A stretch of DNA of 64,000 nucleotides from Linyphia triangularis (lineage: Eukaryota > Arthropoda > Arachnida > Araneae > Linyphiidae), in NCBI GenBank assembly GCA_963978545.1, contig OZ021723.1:5214273-5278272 (forward strand). The letters run 5' to 3'. How positions within the stretch are numbered: the stretch's first letter is position 1; every line of letters starts with the position of its first letter. Shown here piece by piece: positions 34,980 through 43,464 of this stretch. Under the pieces are notes generated by a model. It saw only the letters and a list, made by a program, of their open reading frames with translations. It was not told the origin of the DNA and did not search any database. Made by a program: the position numbers and the translations under genes.

Positions 34980-36101
34980 TTACTGTAGCTTATTGAAATA
35001 TTTATCGCGGTTGTAATTTCTTCCGGTTTCTATTTCGCAGACGTGATTATTTGGTGCATTTGGCCTAAAATTATCGTTGTTGTTACGGTGATTGTAAGAA
35101 CCCCTTGGCGGTCTGTTAAATGACCCTCTGTATTGGTTTTGCGTATTTTTGTTTTGGAAATTCTGCCCGCTGTTGTATGTTTGTTGCTGATGATTTGTTT
35201 CGCTTAGAGATTTACGTTTTGACGTAAAGTAAATATCACACTCTTTTGCAAGTTCTTTAGGTTCTAGCCAATCTTCCCCTTGGCGAACGGCGATGTGTGC
35301 TTGTGTTTGGCGGTTAAGTGTGCTGAAAAGTTTATCCGACACCATTAATTTACATAGTGTTTCGTAGTCAGTGGCGTTGCGTACCTTACAGTAATATGCG
35401 AATGATTGTGATAGCCTTGACCCAAATTGCGTATGCGACTCGTTCGGCATGCGTTGGCTCCTTCGAAAATTAAGAAGACATTCTTGTGGCGTGGGTTGAA
35501 ATTGGCGCAGGACAATACTTTTGACTTGTTCGTAATTTTTTAGGTCGTTCTCCGAAATATTTAGTAAAATGTAACTAGCCTGTTCGCCCAGTATGCTAAT
35601 CAAAATTTCCGATTTTGCATCATCTGGGACATTTTTTGTCGTAAACGCACGTTCCAGAGACTGAAAGAATAAATTGTAGTTTTCTGGTCTCGACGGGACT
35701 GATATGCTTAGCGTTCGAACACTGCGAAGAAGACTTTCGATATTTGGACTTGCTTCGGTTGCTGTGGTACTTCCAGTACTAGTTTGGTTTAATGCAGTAG
35801 TATTTTTAAGAGCTGTGAGCTCGAGTTGTCGTTCTATCTGTGCGAGTTTAACTTCTTCGATTTCTTTTTGTTTTTCAAGCTTAATTTTTTCGATTTCTTT
35901 TTGCTTTTCATTAGCCTCTTGGGTTTTTCTTTCAGCTACAACTGTTGTTATTAAATCTTGAACGAAATCTGGATCTTTAACGAAAACTTCACTTTTTTCG
36001 ATTAAGTCTTTTAATTTTAGAATTGTGGTACCATCCGGTACAACGATATCTAACTCAGCGGCGACAAATACGAGATCTTGCTTTTTGATATTTTTAAACA
36101 T
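34980..36101 (-). CDS. Ty3-like gag
   Basis: Complete 373-residue frame from ATG at 36101. The first 60 residues (MFKNIKKQDLVFVAAELDIV) and a following Glu/Lys-rich coiled coil (residues about 65-100) are of the kind found in many chelicerate retrotransposon Gags. The central part (ENYNLFFQSLERAF to about residue 290) fits the retrotransposon capsid helices. The C-terminus is Asn/Gln/Arg-Gly rich (RGSFNRPPRGSYNHRNNN) and has only one Cys, so the usual CCHC zinc knuckle is absent; nucleic acid binding may rely on the basic RG region. It ends in TAA in frame with pol. Confidence 0.9.
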   Translation of the reverse strand: MFKNIKKQDLVFVAAELDIVVPDGTTILKLKDLIEKSEVFVKDPDFVQDLITTVVAERKTQEANEKQKEIEKIKLEKQKEIEEVKLAQIERQLELTALKNTTALNQTSTGSTTATEASPNIESLLRSVRTLSISVPSRPENYNLFFQSLERAFTTKNVPDDAKSEILISILGEQASYILLNISENDLKNYEQVKSIVLRQFQPTPQECLLNFRRSQRMPNESHTQFGSRLSQSFAYYCKVRNATDYETLCKLMVSDKLFSTLNRQTQAHIAVRQGEDWLEPKELAKECDIYFTSKRKSLSETNHQQQTYNSGQNFQNKNTQNQYRGSFNRPPRGSYNHRNNNDNFRPNAPNNHVCEIETGRNYNRDKYFNKLQ

Positions 36102-36249
36102 AATTATAATAAGATGGATCCTACCTGCGTTTCTTGATTTTACTTCGCTTTTGGAGCTGTATCCGTTTTATGTTGTTGCTCTTTCGAAGAGTACTCGTTG
36201 CTTCTGGTTTCTGGTTCGTGGTAGTTGGTCGATGTGGAATAACTTTGCT

Positions 36250-36435
36250 GACTTCGTTGAACTTCTGCTTGACGGCTGAAGTGGGACTTGTTCGGCGAAG
36301 CGACAGTGTTGTGGTTGCAGGTTCGAGTTGGCTCAGGATTCTGTATTCTTGCTGGCTATGTGGAATAACGATGCTAGCTTCGTTGAACTTCTGCTTGACG
36401 GCTGAAGTGGGACTTGTTCGGTGAAGCGAGTGTTA
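36250..36435. repeat. Duplicated about 50-bp block in the retrotransposon leader
   Basis: The block around GTTGAACTTCTGCTTGACGG occurs at about 36257 and 36382. Confidence 0.8.
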
Positions 36436-36513
36436 TGCAGTTGTATAATGACGACGCTGGTTGATGAGTTTTCCTTTTATTTGTAGATTCCACTGGTGGT
36501 CGCTGACTGCTGC

Positions 36514-36735
36514 GGTAATTCGTGAAGAGGATTTTGGTTTGACCTCTGGATGCGTAGAAGTGCAGTTTTTATTTCGTGAAGAGGATTTTGGTTTGACCTC
36601 TGGATGCGTAGAAGTAAAGGTTTTTTTTTTCGTGAAGAGGATTTTGGTTTGACCTCTGTATGCGTGGAAGTAAAGGTTTTTTTTTTTCGTGAAGAGGATT
36701 TTGGTTTGACCTCTGGATGCGTGGAAGTGCAGTTT
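36514..36735. repeat. About 60-bp tandem repeat in the retrotransposon leader, four copies
   Basis: GTGAAGAGGATTTTGGTTTG followed by ACCTCTG recurs four times between the 5' LTR and gag, with variable T runs between units. Confidence 0.9.
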
Positions 36736-36789
36736 TTTAAATATTTTTTTCATCGCATTCTCGCTGGTAAAAAGCACGGCGAGCCCCCT

Positions 36790-37010
36790 TGTTGTATGAT
36801 GAAGGGGTAAAAGTGAAAGAGGCCAATTAAATGGACAGCAGGTTTATTCGTGCAAAAGATAGAAATAGGTTCTTAAACCTAAACTAGGAGAGGCTACTTC
36901 CACGTCCGTTCACCCTCACTCTTTCAATCATACTCTCTCTCTCTCTGGCGACGAAGTCGCCGCTAGGGGATTACATAAGCAGCGCCCTCTACATCAATGG
37001 AGATAAGACA
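36790..37010 (-). repeat. 5' LTR of the Ty3-like element
   Basis: 221 bp, same ends as the LTR at 30836-31056. Being upstream of gag on the minus strand it is the promoter-side LTR. The outer side is followed by the TAAA duplication. Confidence 0.92.
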
Positions 37011-37014
37011 TAAA

Positions 37015-38292
37015 TTCGAAATTTACAAGTCTCACCTTGTTGAAGAAAGGTTCGTGCCATCTCCAGGTTGCCCGATGCGTCTGTCGTCTCCGGAGGGCTA
37101 AGGGTCCAAAATTCCATGGGAGCTGGCACGTCCGCGGGAGCTGGCACGTCCATGGGAGCTGGCACGTCCATGGGAAATGGCACGTCCATGGGAGCTGGCA
37201 CGTCCATGGGAAATGGCACGTCCATGGGAGCTGGCACGTCCACGGGAGCTGGCACGTCCACGGGAGCTGGTACGTCGTGAGTTGTCACGGTTACCCCCAT
37301 GGAGTCCGTAGGAGCTTCCAAGTTTGTGAGAATTGTTAAGTTCAATGGGTCACGACTCAGATTGAGCGGCTCCTCCTGACCTTCTAGTAATGACCACTCC
37401 ACCAAGGGAGTTGGTAAGGGGTGACAGCGAGGTAGGTAAGGGGACGAATTATATATCACAGAAGGTGGGTCCACGGGTGGAGAAGTAGCGGTAGAAGACG
37501 ACATGGTCCTAGTCGCGATCGGAACCGTCAAATTTAACGCTCTTCCATCGCTCGGAATTTCTTTCTCTGTGGTTCTTTCCTCGGGCCTTTCTTCTTCTTT
37601 TTCTTCTTCTTCCACGGAAGGGCTTTCTTCCCACGTCTCGCACTCTCTTAGGCACCTTCCCTTCACCCACTCGGAGACGACGTGGAAGGTGAATAGCGTT
37701 TTTTGCACGGCCATCAACACGTACGTTGTCTCGGGGTGTATCACGTAGCATTGATGGGGTTGGAGGACGTACCTCTTGTAGCATTTTTGCTGCTCGGGAT
37801 TCATTAAGAACGACTGCCTCTTCACGTTCGGTCTCTGTGGTTCGTAGTACAACAGAGGGACGGACGTCGTCTGCACCACATGCCACGTATTTCCGCCACC
37901 GTCTGTTGCCCGAAGGTGAAACAGTACTTCACCAGGAAGTGGTGATCCCAATGAAACCACACCCGCACGTCGGTGTTGGCTTTTCTACTTCCATATTTGG
38001 CGTTGGACTGGGTTCCTGCCAATCGCTTGCACACCTTCAACCAGTCCAGGTGTCGGAGGGGATGGGGGACTCCGGATTCCTTGAGGGTCCTGAAAAAGTT
38101 GTCCCGCATACGTTTGTCACGGTCGGAGTTGCTGGAGTCTGGCTTCCTTCTTTTCTCAAAGGATATTTTATTACCGTGGTGAAGAATCCTATAAGGTTGG
38201 ACCCTGTGAGCTAAATGCTGCACGGCTTCCGTCCTCATCTGACCAATGGGAGGTCGGAGGTGAGACGATGAGACTTCCCGGAAAAAATCCAT
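37015..38292 (-). pseudogene. Unrecognised GC-rich gene with DVPAPM repeats and PLNLS motif
   Basis: Two overlapping minus-strand frames read as one protein with a single frameshift near 37920-37950. The first (ATG at 38292) gives about 110 residues from MDFFREVSSSHLRPP, rich in basic residues. The second carries NTWHVVQTTSVPLLYYEPQR, a Cys/His-containing region (QKCYKRYVLQPHQCYVIHPE), an acidic tract of repeated Glu, EEPLNLSRDPLNLT, and nine 6-residue repeats of the DVPAPM type (37114-37275). PLNLS fits the CtBP-binding consensus P-x-D/N-L-S. The 3' end is replaced by the retrotransposon LTR. I do not recognise the family. Base composition is clearly GC-richer than the surroundings. A TATA box lies about 90 bp upstream of the ATG. 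Confidence 0.55.
37114..37275 (-). repeat. 18-bp coding minisatellite, nine copies
   Basis: Nine in-frame copies of GGGAGCTGGCACGTCCAT-like units (written as plus strand) encode DVPAPM, DVPFPM and variants on the minus strand. Because 18 is divisible by three, the antisense frames are open too. Confidence 0.95.
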
Positions 38293-38374
38293 TTGGTGCG
38301 AAGGAGAGAGCTTTTAGCAAGAGCTTTTAGAGAGAGATCTGACGAGTCGAAGGTAAGCAAGAAAGAGCGCGTTC

Positions 38375-38387
38375 CCTTTTTATAGAG
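38375..38387 (-). promoter_or_regulatory. TATA box of the gene at 37015-38292
   Basis: Minus strand reads CTCTATAAAAAGGG, about 90 bp upstream of the ATG at 38292. Confidence 0.75.
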
Positions 38388-38430
38388 CGGTCGGAGCCCT
38401 TATAGAGGCGCTGCGGAGAGTCGCGTGACC

Positions 38431-39270
38431 TTGGACCGGTGCCAAAGAATGATTCCGGTATTCTCCGTTTCAAGGTTTGGATCAATGCCAAAGACGGACG
38501 TCACTACCGTCTGTTGCGAAACACTTCGAACATTCTAGAAACGGCCTCTCCTTCCCCCCTCACTCCTTCATACACACCCGCACGTCGGTGTTTGCTTTTT
38601 TACCACTTCCATATTTCGCATTGGACTGGGTTCCCGCCAATCGCTTGCACACTTTCAACCAGTCCTGGCCTTGGACCGGTGCCAAAGAATGATTCCGGTA
38701 TTCTCCGTTTCAAGGCTTGGATCAATGCCAAAGACTGACGTCACTACCGTCTGTTGCGAAACACTTCGAACATTCTAGAAACGGCCTCTCCTTCCCCCCT
38801 CACTCCTTCATACACACCCGCACGTCGGTGTTTGCTTTTTTACCACTTCCATATTTCGCATTGGACTATGTTCCCGCCAATCGCTTGCACACTTTCAACC
38901 AGTCCTGGCCTTGGACCGGTGCCAAAGAATGATTCCGGTATTCTCCGTTTCAAGGCTTGGATCAATGCCAAAGACGGACGTCACTACCGTCTGTTGCGAA
39001 ACACTTCGAACATTCTAGAAACAGCCTCTCCTTCCCCCCTCACTCCTTCATACACACCCGCACGTCGGTGTTTGCTTTTTTACCACTTCCATATTTCGCA
39101 TTGGACTGGGTTCCCGCCAATCGCTTGCACACTTTCAACCAGTCCTGGCCTTGGACCGGTGCCAAAGAATGAATCCGGTATTCTCCGTTTCAAGGCTTGG
39201 ATCAATGCCAAAGACTGACGTCACTACCGTCTTTTGCGAAACACTTCGAACATTCTAGAAACGACCTCTC
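38431..39270. repeat. 240-bp tandem repeat, three and a half units
   Basis: CTTGGACCGGTGCCAAAGAA recurs at about 38430, 38670, 38910 and 39150, exactly 240 bp apart, with very few differences; the fourth unit stops after the heat-shock element. Each full unit holds, in order, a unique block, a heat-shock element, and a segment of about 90 bp that is a diverged copy of coding sequence from the adjacent gene (37962-38053, around GCACGTCGGTGTTGGC). Confidence 0.97.
38527..39261. promoter_or_regulatory. Four perfect heat-shock elements
   Basis: CGAACATTCTAGAAA (nGAAnnTTCnnGAAn, three inverted pentamers) occurs at 38527-38541, 38767-38781, 39007-39021 and 39247-39261, once per repeat unit. This is the canonical binding site of an HSF trimer. 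TATA boxes face outward on both sides (minus 38375-38387, plus 39295-39303). Confidence 0.85.
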
Positions 39271-39294
39271 CTTCCCCCTCACTCCTTCGTACAG

Positions 39295-39303
39295 CTATAA
39301 AAG
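39295..39303 (+). promoter_or_regulatory. TATA box facing right
   Basis: CTATAAAAG, 34 bp downstream of the last heat-shock element, with TCACACTCCATTC about 28-35 bp further as a plausible initiator. No long reading frame follows; only a 23-codon ATG frame (39460) and two hairpins. Confidence 0.7.
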
Positions 39304-39396
39304 AGGATATCCCTTTTCGTCACACTCCATTCCGTCCAGAAGGATTGCGTCCATCGAGTGGGTTTCCCGTGGCTTCTTGTCTTGACGACCTCTTTC

Positions 39397-39455
39397 GTTA
39401 AGACTGTCAGTGTTTGGAGTGTTTGGAAAAAATCTCAAACACTGACTGTCTTAAC
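39397..39455 (+). ncRNA. Candidate hairpin RNA 1 (miRNA-precursor-like)
   Basis: Arms 39397-39416 and 39436-39455 pair over 20 bp with one mismatch around a 19-nt loop. About 60 nt in total, roughly 70 nt downstream of the predicted start of the TATA-driven transcript. The structure is certain from the sequence; a small-RNA role is inference. Confidence 0.5.
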
Positions 39456-39564
39456 GCCATATGTCGTTCACTGATTCATCCGAGAAAAGGGAGACCACAG
39501 CAAAATACACATCATCCGAAACAACGGTGTGACACGTAAGTTTTGTTTATTTTTAAAGCAAAAG

Positions 39565-39613
39565 AATGGGTCTCGAAGTCGTGTCCGTATCACGATTCGA
39601 GACCCATTTTTTT
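39565..39613 (+). ncRNA. Candidate hairpin RNA 2 followed by T7
   Basis: Arms 39565-39583 and 39591-39608 pair with one single-base bulge around a 7-nt loop, followed by a run of seven T. Could be a hairpin RNA, a terminator-like structure or simply a small palindromic element. Confidence 0.45.
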
Positions 39614-40209
39614 GCGCACCTGGTATCACCAACGTTGGAAGAATGGAACGAAGGAAAACAAAGTGTTTTCTTTCGACGTGATTGTTTCCGTCTCTTTCTA
39701 AAGAAGTCGACGTTGGAGGCAGTTTTTAAATTCCATACACGTTGATTTTTTTCCGTCAAGTCAACGTTGGAAGTTTGGCGGTTTTTAAATTCTTGACACG
39801 TGATCTTTTTCTAAAGAAGTCAACGTTAGAGGTTTAGCGTTTTTTAATTATTTACGTGTAATTTTTTCTGTTTGTTTCTAACATTATTATTTTAATTTTT
39901 TAAATAGGGTATATAATTATCTTTTTCTAAAGAAGTCAACGTTGGATGTTTCGCGTTTTTTTTAATTATTTACGTGTGATTTTTTCTGTCTGTTTCTAGT
40001 GTTTTTATTTTAATTTTTATATTATATAACTATCTTTTTCTAAAGAAGTCAACGTTGGATGTTTCGTGTTTTTTTTAATTATTTACGTGTGATTTTTTCT
40101 GTCTGTTTCTAGCGTTTTTATTTTAATTTTTATATTATCTTTATTTTATATCTTTTTCTAAAGAAGTCAAAGTTGGTTTTTTTTTTTTTTTTAATTTTAT
40201 TTTATTTTT

Positions 40210-40463
40210 TTATTGGTAATTTGCTTTTTGTATTACATTTAATTTGTCTTTCACAGATTCCATGTCACTTTCCATATCAATCGTTTCTGTCAAGTTTGTT
40301 CTCAGGGATGTAACCATTGAATTTAGATTCTGCATCTGTCCTTGCTCCGCCGCATTGAACCTGGAAAATCGATTATGCAATGATTGTATACGTTCATCTA
40401 AAAAAGTTTGATTCCTTTCCAATCGCTTATGCGCTACCATCAAGCGATGTAGTTCAGTCATCA
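40210..40463 (-). CDS. Coiled-coil protein, 83 residues
   Basis: From ATG at 40461 (the preceding GTG is unlikely to be used) the frame reads HRLMVAHKRLERNQTFLDER and continues with heptad-like Leu/Met spacing to a stop at 40210, so it is predicted to be almost entirely coiled coil. Its start overlaps the stop of the Cys-rich frame at 40461-40778 in a TGATG arrangement. Either a second cistron or the C-terminal half of one frameshifted protein. Family not recognised. Confidence 0.45.
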
Positions 40464-40778
40464 CATTGTTAAGATTAGGCCGAGTGAGTTGAAGAAAATC
40501 CTGGAAACGTTCTGATGCTTTGCAACGTTCAGTCCAGATGTCTCGTCAGAATATCTGTACCCACCTATACACCATGGACACCAACTATCTTCATTAGGAA
40601 GAAGAACATGTACAAAGCAATGTGAACGATATTCAGAAATTTTTAAAATTTCAGGTGGTGTGCAAATACCACAAAAGATTAATTCATTACTATGACGTGC
40701 GAAATGTGCTTGAAACTCTCGATAATCATCAGCCGTCTTCCACTCCTCATCAAAACGGCTTGACATTATGTTATACAC
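40461..40778 (-). CDS. Cys/His-rich small protein, about 100 residues
   Basis: Contains FCGICTPPEILKISEYRSHC followed by His and CPWC: C-x2-C, then a spacer of about 14 to H-C, then C-x2-C, a likely zinc-binding site. The first part has charged residues (FDEEWKTADDYREFQAHFARH). I do not recognise the family. Directly followed by the coiled-coil frame. The insert that contains both interrupts a tandem repeat array and its right flank (40786-40838) matches the MITE end seen at 45050-45070, suggesting mobile origin. Confidence 0.5.
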   Translation of the reverse strand: MYNIMSSRFDEEWKTADDYREFQAHFARHSNELIFCGICTPPEILKISEYRSHCFVHVLLPNEDSWCPWCIGGYRYSDETSGLNVAKHQNVSRIFFNSLGLILTM

Positions 40779-41175
40779 GAGTCACAAGTAGATCTATCGT
40801 CTGATGATGTCAAATTAAGTTGGAGTTACGAATTGAAACAAGAACACCATTCGATTAAAGTGCAATGGTAACATGAATGCAAATGGTGAGTTAAAAATGA
40901 AACAACATGCTTTTATACCATGTGGTGGGGGGGGGGAGTGATTTTTCTGTCTGTTTCTAACGTTTTTATTTTAATTTTTATATTATATAACTATCTTTTT
41001 CTAAAGAAGTCAACGTTGGATGTTTCGCGTTTTTTTTAATTATTTACGTGTGATTTTTTTCTGTCTGTTTCTAGCGTTTTTATTTTAATTTTTATATTAT
41101 ATAACTATCTTTTTCTGAAGAAGTCAACGTTGGCGGTTTCGCGGTTTTTTAAAATTATTATGTGATTTTTTCTAG

Positions 41176-41434
41176 CGTCTTTTTTAATTTTTCTAAATCT
41201 GTTAGTTAACTCTTACTGCACAAAATAATACAAGAGAATACTTTGTTTTTGTAACATGCACCATCTTTGTGCAGATTTATTTAAAAAAATGTATACATTG
41301 TTAGTTTACTTACCACGCAGGGTAACACAAGATATCGAATTCAGTTCACCACAACAAGTTATGTACAAAAGAGTCTATTCACAACAAGATATATACACGC
41401 CACCCATCGGTTTTGTCCATCTTCCACCATCTCT
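41176..41434. other. Spacer between repeats and the next gene
   Basis: Nothing recognised apart from fading repeat similarity near 41176-41200. Confidence 0.45.
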
Positions 41435-42130
41435 CTATGGCAGAATGGAAGCAGGAAATGTTTTATATCCTTCATTTGTGCACAGCACAATTTCTCTTGT
41501 GTTCCATTTCACACGGAGGTGCACAATACTTTCCACATCATTCGTCGTCACAACTCCTTGAGCCGGTATCCAGTGGGGAGAGAGCAGGGTATCTTCCAGT
41601 GTGTCCGGCTCGCGTGAGACAGAGGGAGTGTGAGGCGTAGGCGGGGGTGTTTCGAGAGCCGAAGGCAGCAGGGACGTCCGTTCCGAGGGTGGAGGTAAAG
41701 GGACGGCACTCGGGCCGGTTTTCGAAGGTTCTTTTTTCACGTGTGGAAACATCTCTCTCTCCTCCGAACATCTCCAGTATTTTTTCAAAAAAGCGTACCG
41801 CTTTGCGGCATCTTGCTGGAGGCGACGCAGCATCTCAATGATCGGCTCTCCCTCAGGGTCCAAAGTCAGGTCGACGGCAGAGTTTTGATTCACCTTGTAC
41901 TTGTACTTGATCCGTCTCTCGTTCAGACGCACCTTCGCTTGGGTCAAGAGGTGACGCATCCGGTCCCGCACTATCCGACTTTTGGGATCGATCAGACGGT
42001 CGAGATGGTCCAACGCGTCCTCCACGGCCACCAGAGAGGTGTTGGCGAAGTTGCAGGGAATCGAGGAAGGAACCAAGTCACGGAGGGTGAATCTCTGCGA
42101 ACACCCTTTGGAAAATTTGTAAGGGGTCAT
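41435..42130 (-). CDS. Unrecognised GC-rich gene, 231 residues
   Basis: Frame from ATG at 42130. The N-terminal 120 residues are charged and helical (LVAVEDALDHLDRLIDPKSR; LRRLQQDAAKRYAFLKKYW), the middle is Pro/Ser/Thr-rich with VKKEPS and PPPTPHTP, and the last 35 residues (VHLRVKWNTREIVLCTNEGY) look like a small beta-rich domain. No family recognised. Composition and TATA promoter match the gene at 37015-38292. A 32-codon frame (ATG at about 42241, MWFTLQLYAENTSSL) lies upstream and stops just before this ATG; it may be an upstream ORF. Overlapping plus-strand frames are antisense shadows. Confidence 0.55.
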   Translation of the reverse strand: MTPYKFSKGCSQRFTLRDLVPSSIPCNFANTSLVAVEDALDHLDRLIDPKSRIVRDRMRHLLTQAKVRLNERRIKYKYKVNQNSAVDLTLDPEGEPIIEMLRRLQQDAAKRYAFLKKYWRCSEEREMFPHVKKEPSKTGPSAVPLPPPSERTSLLPSALETPPPTPHTPSVSREPDTLEDTLLSPHWIPAQGVVTTNDVESIVHLRVKWNTREIVLCTNEGYKTFPASILP

Positions 42131-42315
42131 GCTGAGGAGACGCTATATTTCGATGATTTTGAAGTAGAGTCGAGAGTCGGGGGCAATGAACACCATGAGG
42201 GAAGAAGTGTTTTCAGCATAAAGTTGCAACGTGAACCACATGGCAGCAATAAGAACAATTCTGATAATACTTTGAAAAGCACTCGGAAAACACTCGAACG
42301 AGGCTGCAGGAAAGC

Positions 42316-42328
42316 TTCTTTTTATACG
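42316..42328 (-). promoter_or_regulatory. TATA box of the gene at 41435-42130
   Basis: Minus strand reads CGTATAAAAAGAAGC, about 80 bp before the short upstream frame and 190 bp before the main ATG. Confidence 0.65.
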
Positions 42329-42417
42329 AAAAAAAAAATGTTTAAAAGTAACTTGTACTTTTAAACATCGGAGACCTCGAGCTCTCAAAAAAAATTTCTG
42401 AAAATTTTTTTTTCTAA

Positions 42418-42589
<172 letters not shown>

Positions 42590-42751
42590 TTAAGAAAAAA
42601 AAAATTCTAAAAAAAAAATATATATATATATATTTTTTTTTCAGAAAAAAAATTTTCCGAAATATTTTTCTGAGAGTATCTTCTTTTTTTTAGATAAAAA
42701 TTCATAGAAAAAAACTATAATTGTCTTTAAAATTTGCCTAAAAAAAGTTAA

Positions 42752-42830
42752 TGGGCTTCGAACCATGGACCTTTCGAATACGAAATAAAACTCTACGCAC
42801 CACGCCACCTGGCCCAATGCGAGAACGATG
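42752..42830 (-). repeat. tRNA-like element, minus strand
   Basis: On the minus strand it shows a box-A-like TGGCGTGGTGCGTAGAG and box B GGTTCGAAGCC, spaced as in a tRNA, but a proper acceptor stem and anticodon stem cannot be folded cleanly. Closely related to 43465-43545, in opposite orientation. Likely a tRNA-derived SINE head. Confidence 0.55.
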
Positions 42831-43464
42831 AATTTCGATGATTTGCCTGTTGTTCACACCAAATCTTCTTCAGAGAAATAATTTCTTGTTAACAATGGTT
42901 ATATAAGTTTAGTTTATTTAATTAAAATAAAATGGAGTTTAGGCAATATTTTTTATTAAATCTAGTCAAAAGATGGTATATTTTCTAATACTGCAAAATT
43001 ATAAACGCATGAAGGAAATTGTTTCGCTACATGAGAATTATACTGTGCTTTTTTTTAAACCATATATAGATGAAAATAATACAATTTAATTAGGAGACAA
43101 GATTTAAAATAATACAATTTAATTAGCAATTCAATTATATTATCATTTAAATTATTAACCATGTTAACAAGAAATAAAATTATTTCTTTGGCAAATTTTT
43201 AAAGACAATTATAGTTTTTTTCTATGAATTTTTATCTAAAAAGAGAATTTTAGGAAAGAATCGTTATTTATAAATGTAAGGGTATTATCTATATATAACA
43301 ATTATTACGCAAATTATTTTTGAATATATTAAGTTACATATCACTTGCATGTTTTAAACAGGTAAAATATTTTAATAATTTCAGAATATGAAAACTCTTA
43401 TCCCGATAATAAAAAAGCGTTGCTTAACTTTCACTAGCCCACTGAGCAGAGTGGAATTAGATTT

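Larger units (their letters stand above)
30836..37010 (-). mobile_element. Ty3-like LTR retrotransposon, minus strand
   Basis: Two 221-bp LTRs (30836-31056 and 36790-37010) differ, by eye, at a single base, and a 4-bp duplication TAAA flanks the whole (30832-30835 and 37011-37014). Gag and a protease-RT frame run on the minus strand. RNase H and integrase are absent: the RT ends about 210 bp from the 3' LTR, so the element is an internally deleted, non-autonomous copy. A polypurine-like GGATGGCGGAG precedes the 3' LTR. It carries a nested hAT element at 31556-33777 and has inserted at the 3' end of the GC-rich gene at 37015-38292. Confidence 0.92.
39690..41175. repeat. About 110-bp tandem repeat with CAACGTTG core, interrupted
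   Basis: TTTTTCTAAAGAAGTCAACG followed by TTGGATG recurs about every 110 bp at roughly 39805, 39920, 40030, 40146, 40990 and 41104, with more diverged relatives at 39691 and 39750. Each unit centres on the palindrome CAACGTTG. The array is split by about 750 bp (40190-40940) holding two other frames. Confidence 0.85.

Noticed and set aside
36433..36777. Minus-strand frame with repeated VKPKSSSR units
   Set aside because: Falls in the retrotransposon leader and is produced by the 60-bp tandem repeat.
37037..37339. Plus-strand frame with repeated GSWHVH units
   Set aside because: Antisense of the 18-bp coding repeat of the minus-strand gene; open only because 18 is a multiple of three.
38439..39385. 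Overlapping plus-strand frames across the 240-bp repeats
   Set aside because: 240 is divisible by three, so frames repeat. The translations are low-complexity and the DNA reads as promoter sequence.
41741..42364. 207-residue plus-strand frame
   Set aside because: Antisense shadow of the 231-residue minus-strand gene and its promoter; the minus strand has the TATA box and the more protein-like composition.
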